Source: Phycisphaerae bacterium (GTDB lineage: Bacteria; Planctomycetota; Phycisphaerae; UBA1845). From it: DNA of 64,000 nucleotides. Below, piece after piece: positions 50,483-58,928 of the stretch (positions are counted from its first letter, which is position 1; each line of letters opens with the position of its first letter). The stretch is taken from positions 1 to 64,000 of the forward strand of contig JANQQK010000038.1 of NCBI GenBank assembly GCA_028289375.1, written 5' to 3'. The notes under the pieces were generated by a model. The model saw only the letters and a program-made list of their open reading frames with translations, made no database searches and was not told the DNA's origin. The position numbers and the translations under genes were made by a program.

Positions 50483-53137
50483 CTAGCATTGCGAAAACCC
50501 GCAGCTCTCGCATTTTATGCAGCCTTCCGCAAAACGCAGCGGATTCTGGCAATCTGGGCATATCACCTTGTAGTGATCCTCCAGCATCTCCGCCTCACGG
50601 TCCCGCAGTCGTGGAGATGTGGCCGTCGCCGTCACGGTTGCCGACTTTGCAGCCGGAGCATGACCGTGGCTGTGACCGTTTCCGTTGCCATTGGAATGGC
50701 CATTCGTTGTGCCATGGCCATTGGTACCGTTCGTGCCATTTGTGCCGTTTGAGGAACCATTGCCATTGGCATAGCCGTGGAACTGCGCCCAATCGTTGTT
50801 GAGGTCGGCCTGATCGAATTTGCCGAGGATCAGCGCTTCAAGGCCAAACTTGGACTTGGCCCGCGAGTATTTCTCCAATGCCCGTGCAAGACCGTCACCA
50901 AGGCTGCGGATCTTACCCTCGCGTGTCGGAATCTGCAGCGATGAGCCAATGCCCTTCAGCTGACGGATGACATGGTGGAGTCGACCACCCGAACGGAGCC
51001 AGAGGCTGACCATGCGGCAGATGGCTTCGAGATCGCTCGTCGCGAGATCGCCGCCCTTTCCAAGCTGCGCGAAGACTTCCAGCTCGTGCTCGGTCTCGGG
51101 ATCGACTGTGATCTGGACGTGCATGTTGCCAAATGGCGTAATCTGACGAATTCGCACCGCACATGCGATGTCGCGTAGCGGCTGCGGCTCTGGAGCACTG
51201 CGCTTGACCGGCTCCTTGGCCGCCACCTTCTTCTCCGCGGCAGCATCGGCCTTGTCCTCTTTCTTGAGGCTCATTGGCTGATGGTTTCGGCACCCATCGC
51301 GGTAGACCGTCACGCCTTTGCAATCGAGATCGTATGCAAGCCGGTAGATCGTCTCAACGTCTTCCTCGGTGGCAGATGTCGGGAAGTTGATCGTCTTGCT
51401 GATTGATGAGTCGCAATGACGCTGGAAGGCCGCCTGCATCCGAACATGCCACTCCGGCTCGACGTCATGGGCACAGACGTACACGCGACGCGTGTCGTCA
51501 TCGAGTTCGGAAATGTGAGCGAGGGTGCCATCCGTGGCGACGCGTTCCATCATCCCCTCGCTATAAAAACCGCTGGCCTTGGCGTACTGCTCAAAGATCG
51601 GGTTCACCTCGACCATGGGTGTCTTGCCCTGATCCTGACCACGCAGGACGTTTCGGTAGAAGACCAGATTAAATAACGGCTCTACGCCGCAGGAGCAACC
51701 GGCGATGATGCTGATCGTGCCGGTCGGTGCAACCGTCGTCGAGCACGCGTTGCGCATCGGGCGATTGAATTCCGTATCCCAGAGACTGCCCTTCCAGTTC
51801 GGGAAGCAGCCACGATCGATGGCGAGCTTCTCGCTGTAGTTGTGGGCTTCGTCGTTGACGAACTCCATGAACCGCTCGCCCATGGCCACGCCTTCATCGG
51901 TGTTGTAACCAATGCCGAGCAAGTAGAGCGCATCAGCGAATCCCATGATGCCCAAGCCGATCTTGCGGTTGCCCTTGCAAATGGCATCGATCTGATCGAG
52001 CGGGTAGTTGTTCGCATCGATGACATCGTCGAGGAAGCGTGTCGATTCGTGAATCGTCTCACGCAACGCGTCCCAATCGACTTCGGCTTCGGGCGTTTGC
52101 GGGTTCCTGACAAACTTGGCCAGGTTGATGCTGCCCAGGTTGCAGGCTTCGTACGGAAGCAGCGGCTGCTCGCCACACGGGTTGGTCGCCCGCATCTCGC
52201 CGACGTGCGGCGTGGGGTTGGATTCGTTGATGCGATCGATGAAGACCACGCCCGGCTCGCCGGTCCGCCACGCGTTCTTGACGATGAAGTTCCACATGTC
52301 TTGCTTGGTGTAGAACTCGCCCGTCGTGACGTCGGCCTCTTCGACCGGCGTGAGTGAACGAATGTCGTATTCCCAGACCTTGGCATCACGCGGAATGTAG
52401 TACTCGCGACCGGTTCGCGGGTTGCGGACGACGTGGTTCGCATTGGGGTCGCTGCGGAAGCCATCCATCCACTTGTCGCGGATCTTCACCGAGATGTTGT
52501 AATTGGTGAACTGCGACAAGTCCTCCTTGGCGTGGAGAAACTTCAGGATGTCGGGGTGGTCGATGTTCATCATGCCCATGTTGGCCCCACGGCGGAACGC
52601 ACCCTGCTGGATGGCGTTCGTGGCTTCGGAGAATGCCCGCCAGAAACTGATGGGACCGCTGGTGGTGCCACCCGAGCTTTTGATGAAATCGCCTGTGGGA
52701 CGGAGTTCGTCGAACGCGAACCCGGTGCCGCCGCCCGCCTTTTGAATCAGAGCGGTGTGCTTGATCGAGTCGAAAATGCCATCAATGCTGTCAGGCACAG
52801 GCAACACGAAACAGGCACTGAGCATGCCCATTTCCCGACCGGCGTTCATGAGGGTCGGGCTGTTGGGCATGAACCGCTGAGAGATCATGAGGTTGTAGAA
52901 ACGCGTCTTCCACTCGCTGCGAGATTCTTCATCTGCACCGTACAGCGTTTCGGCCTCGGCGACGGCACCGGCTACGCGGTCGAACATCTCCTCGATGGAC
53001 TCGATGCACGCCCCGCTTTCGTCTTTTTTCAGATATCGTGCTTCAAGCACGCGTTTGGCGTTTTCCGAGAAGTTGGCGACCTCCGTGCCGACCTTCCCGT
53101 CTGAAACCACGTTTCGGCTCTCCGATAGCCTTGTCAT
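50483..53137 (-). CDS. nrdJ: Adenosylcobalamin-dependent ribonucleotide reductase, class II
   Basis: 884 residues from ATG 53137 (GGAG eight bases upstream). It reduces ribonucleotides to deoxyribonucleotides using a B12 radical. Motifs: SQRFMPNSPTLMNAGR, SACFVLPVPDSIDGIF, QKAGGGTGFAFDELRP, NPCGEQPLLPYEACNLGSIN (active-site Cys and N-x-C-x-E) and NACSTTVAPTGTISIIAGCS. After the core there is a tail with a long Asn/Gly/Thr/His low-complexity linker (NGTNGTNGTNGHG) and a C-terminal zinc ribbon with CPDC, CIKC and ending CGFSQC, whose thiols may re-reduce the active site. Two NrdR-like boxes lie upstream. Confidence 0.95.
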   Translation of the reverse strand: MTRLSESRNVVSDGKVGTEVANFSENAKRVLEARYLKKDESGACIESIEEMFDRVAGAVAEAETLYGADEESRSEWKTRFYNLMISQRFMPNSPTLMNAGREMGMLSACFVLPVPDSIDGIFDSIKHTALIQKAGGGTGFAFDELRPTGDFIKSSGGTTSGPISFWRAFSEATNAIQQGAFRRGANMGMMNIDHPDILKFLHAKEDLSQFTNYNISVKIRDKWMDGFRSDPNANHVVRNPRTGREYYIPRDAKVWEYDIRSLTPVEEADVTTGEFYTKQDMWNFIVKNAWRTGEPGVVFIDRINESNPTPHVGEMRATNPCGEQPLLPYEACNLGSINLAKFVRNPQTPEAEVDWDALRETIHESTRFLDDVIDANNYPLDQIDAICKGNRKIGLGIMGFADALYLLGIGYNTDEGVAMGERFMEFVNDEAHNYSEKLAIDRGCFPNWKGSLWDTEFNRPMRNACSTTVAPTGTISIIAGCSCGVEPLFNLVFYRNVLRGQDQGKTPMVEVNPIFEQYAKASGFYSEGMMERVATDGTLAHISELDDDTRRVYVCAHDVEPEWHVRMQAAFQRHCDSSISKTINFPTSATEEDVETIYRLAYDLDCKGVTVYRDGCRNHQPMSLKKEDKADAAAEKKVAAKEPVKRSAPEPQPLRDIACAVRIRQITPFGNMHVQITVDPETEHELEVFAQLGKGGDLATSDLEAICRMVSLWLRSGGRLHHVIRQLKGIGSSLQIPTREGKIRSLGDGLARALEKYSRAKSKFGLEALILGKFDQADLNNDWAQFHGYANGNGSSNGTNGTNGTNGHGTTNGHSNGNGNGHSHGHAPAAKSATVTATATSPRLRDREAEMLEDHYKVICPDCQNPLRFAEGCIKCESCGFSQC

Positions 53138-53656
53138 CTTCCGCGCTCCCTGGTTTTGTTGACCCACCCCGATGCATCCGGGGAGGCCTGGATTTGCCAC
53201 GATCTTTCGTTGCGCCCGACGAACGTGCGTCGCCGACGTCAACACGCCACCCCACCACATCTTGCTGGAAAAAGCCGCTTTTTGGGGCCCGAGATTAGGG
53301 CTCCGGGACGCTGCTCAACGTGCAGCACAATATTTTGGGGCAACGGTTGGTTCTACCCCAATATATCGGCATCGTCAATCGTAAAGCATGAGTCCGATAA
53401 GTTTTCGCACAACGTCCGTGGTCTCATGAACTTGTGAGGCAGATCCGAAGAATCCCACATCGTGAATCTTTTCACTTGCACGTTTTGGTCGACATTTTCA
53501 TAAAGCTAGTCTTTAGTGCACCTGAAGGTTGTCTTGGCGTAGCCTTACGCGAGCAATCTGATCGAATTGATCACCGCGCAAAAATCGGTGATTGCCGGCG
53601 CCTGAGGGACGCCTATGCTGTGAACGTTGGCGAATTGAGCAGGCAGGGTCGAAAAC
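53138..53656. other. Divergent promoter region of nrdJ and the glycosylase gene
   Basis: 519 bp containing two NrdR-like boxes (53325-53371). I looked for a cobalamin riboswitch in the nrdJ leader (53138-53325, minus strand) and saw no B12-box-like element. No coding sequence was convincing. Confidence 0.5.
53325..53371. promoter_or_regulatory. Two NrdR-box-like sites
   Basis: GCACAATATTTTGGGG (53325-53340) and CCCCAATATATCGGCA (53356-53371). They are imperfect inverted copies of each other with a 15-bp gap, so centres are 31 bp apart, the arrangement known for NrdR repressor sites at ribonucleotide reductase genes. They lie about 190-230 bp upstream of the nrdJ start. Confidence 0.6.
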
Positions 53657-54616
53657 GTGCAAAAAGAGGCGATTCAGATCACGATGCCCAAGCCATTCTC
53701 GCTTCGCGCGACGGCGCTAAGCCATGGCTGGCATGAATGTGCGCCGCTGTCGTGGTGTGAGGGCGGAGCGTGCCTGCAGGTGATTGAACGGATTGGCGGG
53801 GAGGCGACGAGGGTCTCCGTGACGCAGGCAGGCCGATCGGCGGTCGGATCGCGGGTCCGGGTGCAGGTTGAAGGCCCAACGGTTGACGATTCCGTGCTCG
53901 AGCACGTTGCGACCCGCGTGCGGAGGATGCTGCAGCATGGACTCGATCTTGGCGGGTTTTACGCCGTTGTGGCCGACCATCCGCGTTTGGCAGTGTTGCC
54001 CAGGATCGGCGCCGGGCGGCTGCTCAGATCGGCGTCGATGTTTGAGAATGTGGTCAAGGCCATCTGCGCGACGAACGTGAATTGGACGCAGGCGGTGAAG
54101 ATGATCAACCGGGTATCGCAGCTCGGGGTCGGGATGAAGGAGTTTCGCAATCTGAACACCTGGCCCACGCCGCGTGAGATCCTGAAGGCGGGACGCCCTT
54201 ACCTGGTCGACGTGGCCCGACTTGGGTACCGGGCAGATTCGATCTTGCAGCTTTGTCGTGATGCGATCGACGGGACGTTCGTCGAAGAGGAGATCGAATC
54301 GCTGGCGCGAACGGGCACAACCGACGAGGTGTTCGCGCGGCTGACGGCGATCAAGGGCATCGGTCCGGCCAGCGCGCATTTTCTGATGGGTTTACTGGGT
54401 CACTACGAGCACATGTCAGTGGACAGCTGGACGCTGCGCTACGTATCGGACACTTACTTTGACGGCAAACCTGTGACCGAGAAACGTGTGCGGGAAGTCT
54501 ACGAGCGGTTCGGCCGATATAAACAACTGGTGTGGTGGTTTGAGCAGTGGCTTGACTGGGGCACGGCGCGTTCGATCGTGGCTGATGCTCAAGTGAATGG
54601 TGCGATGAAGGGATAA
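53657..54616 (+). CDS. HhH-GPD DNA glycosylase, OGG1/AlkA-like
   Basis: 319 residues (GTG 53657; ATG at codon 10 is an alternative). Base-excision repair glycosylase. The helix-hairpin-helix reads LTAIKGIGPASAHFLMGLL, followed by the catalytic Asp in MSVDSW. The Lys that bifunctional OGG1 proteins use for lyase activity is not evident at the hairpin end, so a monofunctional AlkA-like enzyme is more likely. The N-terminal ~110 residues form the usual beta platform. Three bases separate it from the peptidase gene: one operon. Confidence 0.85.
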   Translation: MQKEAIQITMPKPFSLRATALSHGWHECAPLSWCEGGACLQVIERIGGEATRVSVTQAGRSAVGSRVRVQVEGPTVDDSVLEHVATRVRRMLQHGLDLGGFYAVVADHPRLAVLPRIGAGRLLRSASMFENVVKAICATNVNWTQAVKMINRVSQLGVGMKEFRNLNTWPTPREILKAGRPYLVDVARLGYRADSILQLCRDAIDGTFVEEEIESLARTGTTDEVFARLTAIKGIGPASAHFLMGLLGHYEHMSVDSWTLRYVSDTYFDGKPVTEKRVREVYERFGRYKQLVWWFEQWLDWGTARSIVADAQVNGAMKG

Positions 54617-54619
54617 CGA

Positions 54620-56326
54620 ATGTCCAGCAGGGAATACAAGCGTCAGTTCGTCAAACCGGGCATGGAGCTTTCGACGTGGCCTGTGATCGGGCCTTACTGC
54701 GACCAACTGCAAACGGCATCTCCCTCAACGCCGGCGCAACTGAACGAATGGCTACTGGACTGGAGCGAATTGTCGGCGTGCGTGGATGAGGCGGGGACGG
54801 ATCGGTACGTGAAGATGACCTGCCAGACGGATTCCGAAGAGCGCAAGCAGGCGTACATCGATTTCGTTGAAACGGTTGAGCCAAAGTGCAAACCGGTGTG
54901 GCACGCCTTGAATGAGCAGTATGTGCGAACGCGCGAGCAGGTGCCACTTCCCGAGGAGCGCTTCGCGGTGTTTGATCGGAGCGTGTCTTCGCGGGTGAAG
55001 CTGTTTCGCGAGGAGAACGTGAAGCTGCAGGTCGACGAGGCGAAGCTCGAGCAGCAATACCAGGAAGCGATCGGCGCGATGACGGTGACGTATGAGGGCA
55101 AGGAGCAGACGCTGCAGCAACTCTCCACGCACCTCGAGAAGACGGACCGCGCGGTGCGCGAAGAGGTCTGGCGGCTGATTACCGATCGGCGAATGAAGGA
55201 CGGGGATCGGCTGGATCAGATCTTTGATGATCTGTTCGCACTCAGACACAGGATCGCGCAGAACGCGGACAAACCGAACTTCATGGATTACGCGTTTAAA
55301 TCGAAGGAGCGGTTTGATTACACACCGGCGGATTGCGTGGCGTTTCATGAGGCGGTGGAAAAGGCGTGCGTGCCGCTGATGCGGGCGGAGCAGACGCGGC
55401 GGAAGGAACTGCTGGGCGTGGACACGTTGCGCCCGTGGGATCTGGCGGTTGATCCGAAGGGTCGATCGCCATTGACACCGTTTGCAGATGCGACGGAGCT
55501 TGTCGACAAGTGCGGCCGGATATTTGATCGATTGGATCCGGAGTTGGCCGACCAGTTTCGGGAAATGGCGCAGCGCGGTTGGCTGGACCTGGAAAGTCGC
55601 AAGGGCAAGGCGCCGGGCGGGTATCAGTCGACCTATCACGAGGAGCGCCGGCCTTTCATTTTCATGAACGCGGTCGGCTTGCAGCGGGACGTGCGGACGT
55701 TGATCCATGAGGCGGGGCATGCGTTTCATGCGTTTGCCAGTCGCGATGAACCGCTGATCAACTACCGCAGTGCACCGATGGAGTTCGCCGAGGTGGCATC
55801 GATGGGCATGGAGATGTTCGCCTACGAGTACTTCGACGAATTCTACGAGGGTGAGGATCTGGTGCGTGCGAAGCGGCAGCAGTTGGAGGGAATCGTCTCA
55901 CTGTTTCCGTGGGTGGCGACGATCGACGCGTTTCAGCATTGGATGTACACACATCCCGAACACACGCGCGACGAGCGGCGGGCGGCGTGGCTGTCACTCT
56001 TGGATCGGTTTGGTGGGGTTGAGGACTGGACGGGTATTGAGGGGGCGCGTGAGCGGTCGTGGCATCGGCAGCTGCATCTGTTCGAGGTACCGTTCTACTA
56101 CATCGAGTATGGGATTGCGCAGCTGGGTGCGTTGCAGTTGTGGCAGAATGCGAAACGGAATCGGGGTGAGACACTGGAGCAGTATCGTCACGCGTTGTCA
56201 CTGGGCGGCAGTCGGCCGCTGCCGGAGTTGTTCGAAGCGGCGGGAATCCGGTTCGACTTCTCGACGGCGACGTTGAAGCCATTGATGGACGCGGTGCAGG
56301 CGGAACTTGAGTCGCTGGCGGAGTAG
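54620..56326 (+). CDS. M3-family oligoendopeptidase
   Basis: 568 residues, typical for oligoendopeptidase F. The zinc motif HEAGH is at about residue 363 in TLIHEAGHAFHAF, with the second Glu ligand downstream in the MEFAEVASMGMEMFAYEYFD helix and the family segment PFYYIEYGIAQLGALQLW. Cytoplasmic metallopeptidase degrading short peptides. ATG 54620 follows the glycosylase stop by three bases. Confidence 0.93.
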   Translation: MSSREYKRQFVKPGMELSTWPVIGPYCDQLQTASPSTPAQLNEWLLDWSELSACVDEAGTDRYVKMTCQTDSEERKQAYIDFVETVEPKCKPVWHALNEQYVRTREQVPLPEERFAVFDRSVSSRVKLFREENVKLQVDEAKLEQQYQEAIGAMTVTYEGKEQTLQQLSTHLEKTDRAVREEVWRLITDRRMKDGDRLDQIFDDLFALRHRIAQNADKPNFMDYAFKSKERFDYTPADCVAFHEAVEKACVPLMRAEQTRRKELLGVDTLRPWDLAVDPKGRSPLTPFADATELVDKCGRIFDRLDPELADQFREMAQRGWLDLESRKGKAPGGYQSTYHEERRPFIFMNAVGLQRDVRTLIHEAGHAFHAFASRDEPLINYRSAPMEFAEVASMGMEMFAYEYFDEFYEGEDLVRAKRQQLEGIVSLFPWVATIDAFQHWMYTHPEHTRDERRAAWLSLLDRFGGVEDWTGIEGARERSWHRQLHLFEVPFYYIEYGIAQLGALQLWQNAKRNRGETLEQYRHALSLGGSRPLPELFEAAGIRFDFSTATLKPLMDAVQAELESLAE

Positions 56327-56368
56327 TTTGGCGTTACGCAGACAACCGTGTGTAGCAATTGGCGGCGA

Positions 56369-56944
56369 TCAGCGCTTCCGGCGCACGTGCTTCAGACCAA
56401 CAACACCGAAGAAGAGCATCGACGCGGCCACTTCGTCGCCCATGACGCCGCAAAGGACGATTTCGATCGGCGGCAGGTCCGGACCAACCACTGGATCGCA
56501 GATTTCGGCTGGCGGGAGATCGACGAATTCGCACGCATCGCAGGCGACGTTGGTGAATTCACTTGGCAGCGCGGTGCTGGCGGACGGGGCAGCCGTGAAG
56601 GGATCGATGGCGACAACCTGACCATTGAGCGCGACCCACCAGAGCGATCGGAATCCGTCTCCATCGTCAAAAAACTCGATAAAGCCGGTCGGCTGATTCT
56701 CGAAGAAGACGTTGTTGTTGGCATCGACGAATGTGTCCTGCAGGATCGTGTCATTCTGCGTGACGATCATCAACTGGGCCGTGTCGGATAGGACGACCAG
56801 TTCTGCGTTTTCGGCGTTCACAACCCCGCAGATGGAATCGGAGATATTGGGGTCGTCGAAGAACTGATCCCACGCTGTCTGGGCGAAGGATTGGGCAGTG
56901 GTGATGCCTGCGACGGCGAGTGCGATGGCGAACGAGAAACGCAT
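56369..56944 (-). CDS. Secreted protein with LCG-type C-terminal tail
   Basis: 191 residues from ATG 56944 (GGAG nine bases upstream). Signal peptide (FAIALAVAGITTAQSFAQ), an Asn/Asp-rich body with a short Cys pair (CDACEF). It ends LCGVMGDEVAASMLFFGVVG followed by LKHVRRKR. The hydrophobic, Arg-ended tail after LCG resembles that of the protein at 44473-45480 and may be an alternative sorting signal. Function unknown. Confidence 0.7.
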   Translation of the reverse strand: MRFSFAIALAVAGITTAQSFAQTAWDQFFDDPNISDSICGVVNAENAELVVLSDTAQLMIVTQNDTILQDTFVDANNNVFFENQPTGFIEFFDDGDGFRSLWWVALNGQVVAIDPFTAAPSASTALPSEFTNVACDACEFVDLPPAEICDPVVGPDLPPIEIVLCGVMGDEVAASMLFFGVVGLKHVRRKR

Positions 56945-57120
56945 GGGTGTCATCTCCTGATGGGTCTGTTTGGTGTCCGCGCGTGGCGGACGTCCCCCTC
57001 TTGTTGGCGTCATTATGGTGGACACCAGGTGCGCTGTCACGTTAGGGCCAAGCGGACGCGATAACGCGTCAGTTGAATAGCGGTTGCGGAAATATCAGTG
57101 GGGCCGTAATAAGTCGCATT

Positions 57121-57390
57121 ATGATTCGGCAGACGATTTATTTTTCGGGGCGGGTGCAGGGCGTCTACTTTCGCGCGACAACGTGCGACATTGCGGGCAG
57201 TTACGACGTGGCGGGGTTCGTGCGGAATTTGCCGGACGGGCGCGTGGAGCTGGTGGCTGAGGGGGAGGCGGCGGAGTTGGATGCGTTCGTGGCGGCGATA
57301 AGGACGGCGAAGCGCGGGTTCATCGACGATGTCGCGGTTGAGGCGGGTTCTGCGACGGGGGAGTTTTCGGGGTTCGCGGTGACGATGTGA
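57121..57390 (+). CDS. acyP: Acylphosphatase
   Basis: 89 residues, the family size. The phosphate-binding loop GRVQGVYFRATT includes the catalytic Arg, and the catalytic Asn is in VAGFVRNLPDGRVE. It hydrolyses acyl phosphates. A longer frame upstream is ignored because the fold begins at RQTIYFSG. Confidence 0.93.
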   Translation: MIRQTIYFSGRVQGVYFRATTCDIAGSYDVAGFVRNLPDGRVELVAEGEAAELDAFVAAIRTAKRGFIDDVAVEAGSATGEFSGFAVTM

Positions 57391-57481
57391 CGGGTGTGGG
57401 GTTGGACGAATCAACGGACTGGCGGTTGGATTTTCGACGGTCGCGGCGCTTTTTTCGGCGATTTTTTTGTTGGGCTCTTCA

Positions 57482-57497
57482 CTTTACTTTGGTAAAG
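57482..57497. promoter_or_regulatory. Candidate operator for the TrpR-like regulator
   Basis: Inverted repeat CTTTAC-TTTG-GTAAAG ending 15 bases before the ATG of the TrpR-like gene. Position and symmetry suit autoregulation; no binding evidence. Confidence 0.4.
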
Positions 57498-57512
57498 CAC
57501 TAACCTCTGGCA

Positions 57513-57830
57513 ATGATACGGGAAGCCGCGGACAAGCGTGAGCGTCTTTGGGACCGTGACGCCGAGGACCTCGTGCGGACGATTCGGGAATTGGACAGTC
57601 CGCGAAGCGTGAAGCGGTTCATGCGCGACCTGATGACCGAGGATGAGATTCGGATGGTCGTCTCGCGGTGGCGGGTGGCTCGGCTGCTTTCTGCGGGTCG
57701 GACGTATCGCGAGATTGAGGAGGCGACAGGCCTCAGTTCGCGGACGATCGCGCGGATCAGTCATTGGCTTCGCGAGGGCGAGGGTGGTTATCGTTTGCTG
57801 CTGCGTCAGCGTGAATCTCGAGAGGAGTAG
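57513..57830 (+). CDS. TrpR/YerC-like transcriptional regulator
   Basis: 105 residues of the TrpR/YerC-YecD superfamily: an N-terminal helical dimer part (LVRTIRELDSPRSVKRFMRD, LMTEDEIRMVVSRWRVARLL) and a helix-turn-helix (TYREIEEATGLSSRTIARIS). It is the first gene of the his cluster, and similar proteins sit near his genes in other bacteria. A role in controlling histidine genes is inferred from this context. Confidence 0.85.
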   Translation: MIREAADKRERLWDRDAEDLVRTIRELDSPRSVKRFMRDLMTEDEIRMVVSRWRVARLLSAGRTYREIEEATGLSSRTIARISHWLREGEGGYRLLLRQRESREE

Positions 57831-57837
57831 GATTGTC

Positions 57838-57957
57838 ATGACCATGTTCATGCTTCTGTTCAACCTGGTTTTCAGAGCGATCTCGACGGCCGCGCTACCC
57901 TCCCCCGCGCCTGCTTCCGCACATCCGCACGCCCTCCTGCATCATCATTTCGCCTGA
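57838..57957 (+). CDS. Short ORF with clustered His codons, candidate his leader peptide
   Basis: 39 codons, ATG 57838 with GAGGAG upstream. The first 20 residues are hydrophobic (MTMFMLLFNLVFRAIS). The last 11 codons are H-P-H-A-L-L-H-H-H-F-A: five His in eleven. It lies eight bases after the regulator gene and about 100 bases before hisG, where a ribosome stalling on His codons could control an attenuator. Small hairpins follow. It could also simply be a membrane microprotein. Confidence 0.5.
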   Translation: MTMFMLLFNLVFRAISTAALPSPAPASAHPHALLHHHFA

Positions 57958-58036
57958 TCGGCGAAGACACCTGGAAAATCCCAAACACTGACGGATATTG
58001 ATGGTTCACGCTTGATGAAGCGCGGTGCGTCCGCGC
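57949..58036 (+). promoter_or_regulatory. Hairpins between the His-rich ORF and hisG
   Basis: TTCGCC-TGATC-GGCGAA (57949-57965) overlaps the stop codon of the His-rich ORF. GCGCGG-TGCGT-CCGCGC (58020-58036) lies just before hisG. CCGCGC at 57905-57910 could pair with GCGCGG at 58020 and so compete with the second hairpin. There is no U-run, so if this is an attenuator it acts on translation or through Rho. Confidence 0.35.
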
Positions 58037-58058
58037 GGACAGAGAAAGATGTGTTGTG

Positions 58059-58928
58059 ATGAGAAAGAAGGATGCAGGTTTGCGTCTGGTGATTCCGACA
58101 GGCCGCATGTTTGACGTGGTTCGTGAGTTGCTTGCGGACGCAGGGATCGCAATTCGGGCGAACGGCAAGGACTATCGGCCAGCGGTTTCGGATGAGCGGT
58201 TTGAAGTGAAACTTCTGAAGGCGGCGAACATCGCGAAGCTCGTCGAATTCGGCGCGCATGATGTCGGTTTCTGCGGGGTGGACTGGATTCGGGAGAGCAG
58301 CGCGGACATCGACATCGTGCTGGACACGGGGTTGCTGCCTGTCCGCGTGGTGGTGGCTGGTACTGCGGGGTGCGATCCATTCAATGCATCGCTTGGGCGT
58401 CCGTTGATTGCGGCGTCGGAGTATGAATCGCTGACGTGCCGTTACCTGGCATCGCGCGGGGTTGAATATCGGTTCGTGCGGACGTATGGGGCGACCGAGG
58501 TTTTTCCGCCCGAGGATGCAGACGTGATTGTGGACAACGTGGCGACGGGACGGACGCTGTCGGCCAATGGGCTTGAAGTGATTGATGAGATTCTGACGTC
58601 GTCGACGGTGCTGGTGGCGAATCGGGCGGCGATGGCGGACTCGGGCAAGCGAGCGGTGATCGAAGAGTTATCGATGTTGCTCAAGAGCGTTCTGGATGCT
58701 CGGTCGCGGGTGTTGTTGGACATGAACGTGGCGGCGGATCGGTTGGCGGCGGTGGTGGCGATGCTGCCGGCGATGCGGTCGCCAACGGTTCAGCCATTGC
58801 ACGCCGATGGCGGATTCGCGGTGCGGGCGGCGGTGCCCCGTGACGCGGTTGGTCGGTTGTTGCCGGGGCTTCGACGGGCGGGTGCGATGGACATTTTGCA
58901 GTCCGAGATTCAGAGGGTGCTGGTATGA
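58059..58928 (+). CDS. hisG: ATP phosphoribosyltransferase, long form
   Basis: 289 residues (ATG 58059; an immediately preceding GTG is possible). First step of histidine synthesis: ATP plus PRPP to phosphoribosyl-ATP. LRLVIPTGRMFDVVRELL and the FGAHDVGFCGVDWIRE block correspond to the catalytic domain. DADVIVDNVATGRTLSANGL is the PRPP-binding loop. The last ~75 residues form the ACT-like domain of the long, HisZ-independent form. The usual PKGR is PTGR here. It overlaps hisD by four bases. Confidence 0.92.
   Translation: MRKKDAGLRLVIPTGRMFDVVRELLADAGIAIRANGKDYRPAVSDERFEVKLLKAANIAKLVEFGAHDVGFCGVDWIRESSADIDIVLDTGLLPVRVVVAGTAGCDPFNASLGRPLIAASEYESLTCRYLASRGVEYRFVRTYGATEVFPPEDADVIVDNVATGRTLSANGLEVIDEILTSSTVLVANRAAMADSGKRAVIEELSMLLKSVLDARSRVLLDMNVAADRLAAVVAMLPAMRSPTVQPLHADGGFAVRAAVPRDAVGRLLPGLRRAGAMDILQSEIQRVLV

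Noticed and set aside
53138-53325. Cobalamin riboswitch upstream of nrdJ
   Set aside because: Expected for a B12-dependent enzyme, but no B12-box-like sequence or matching junction was seen in the leader.
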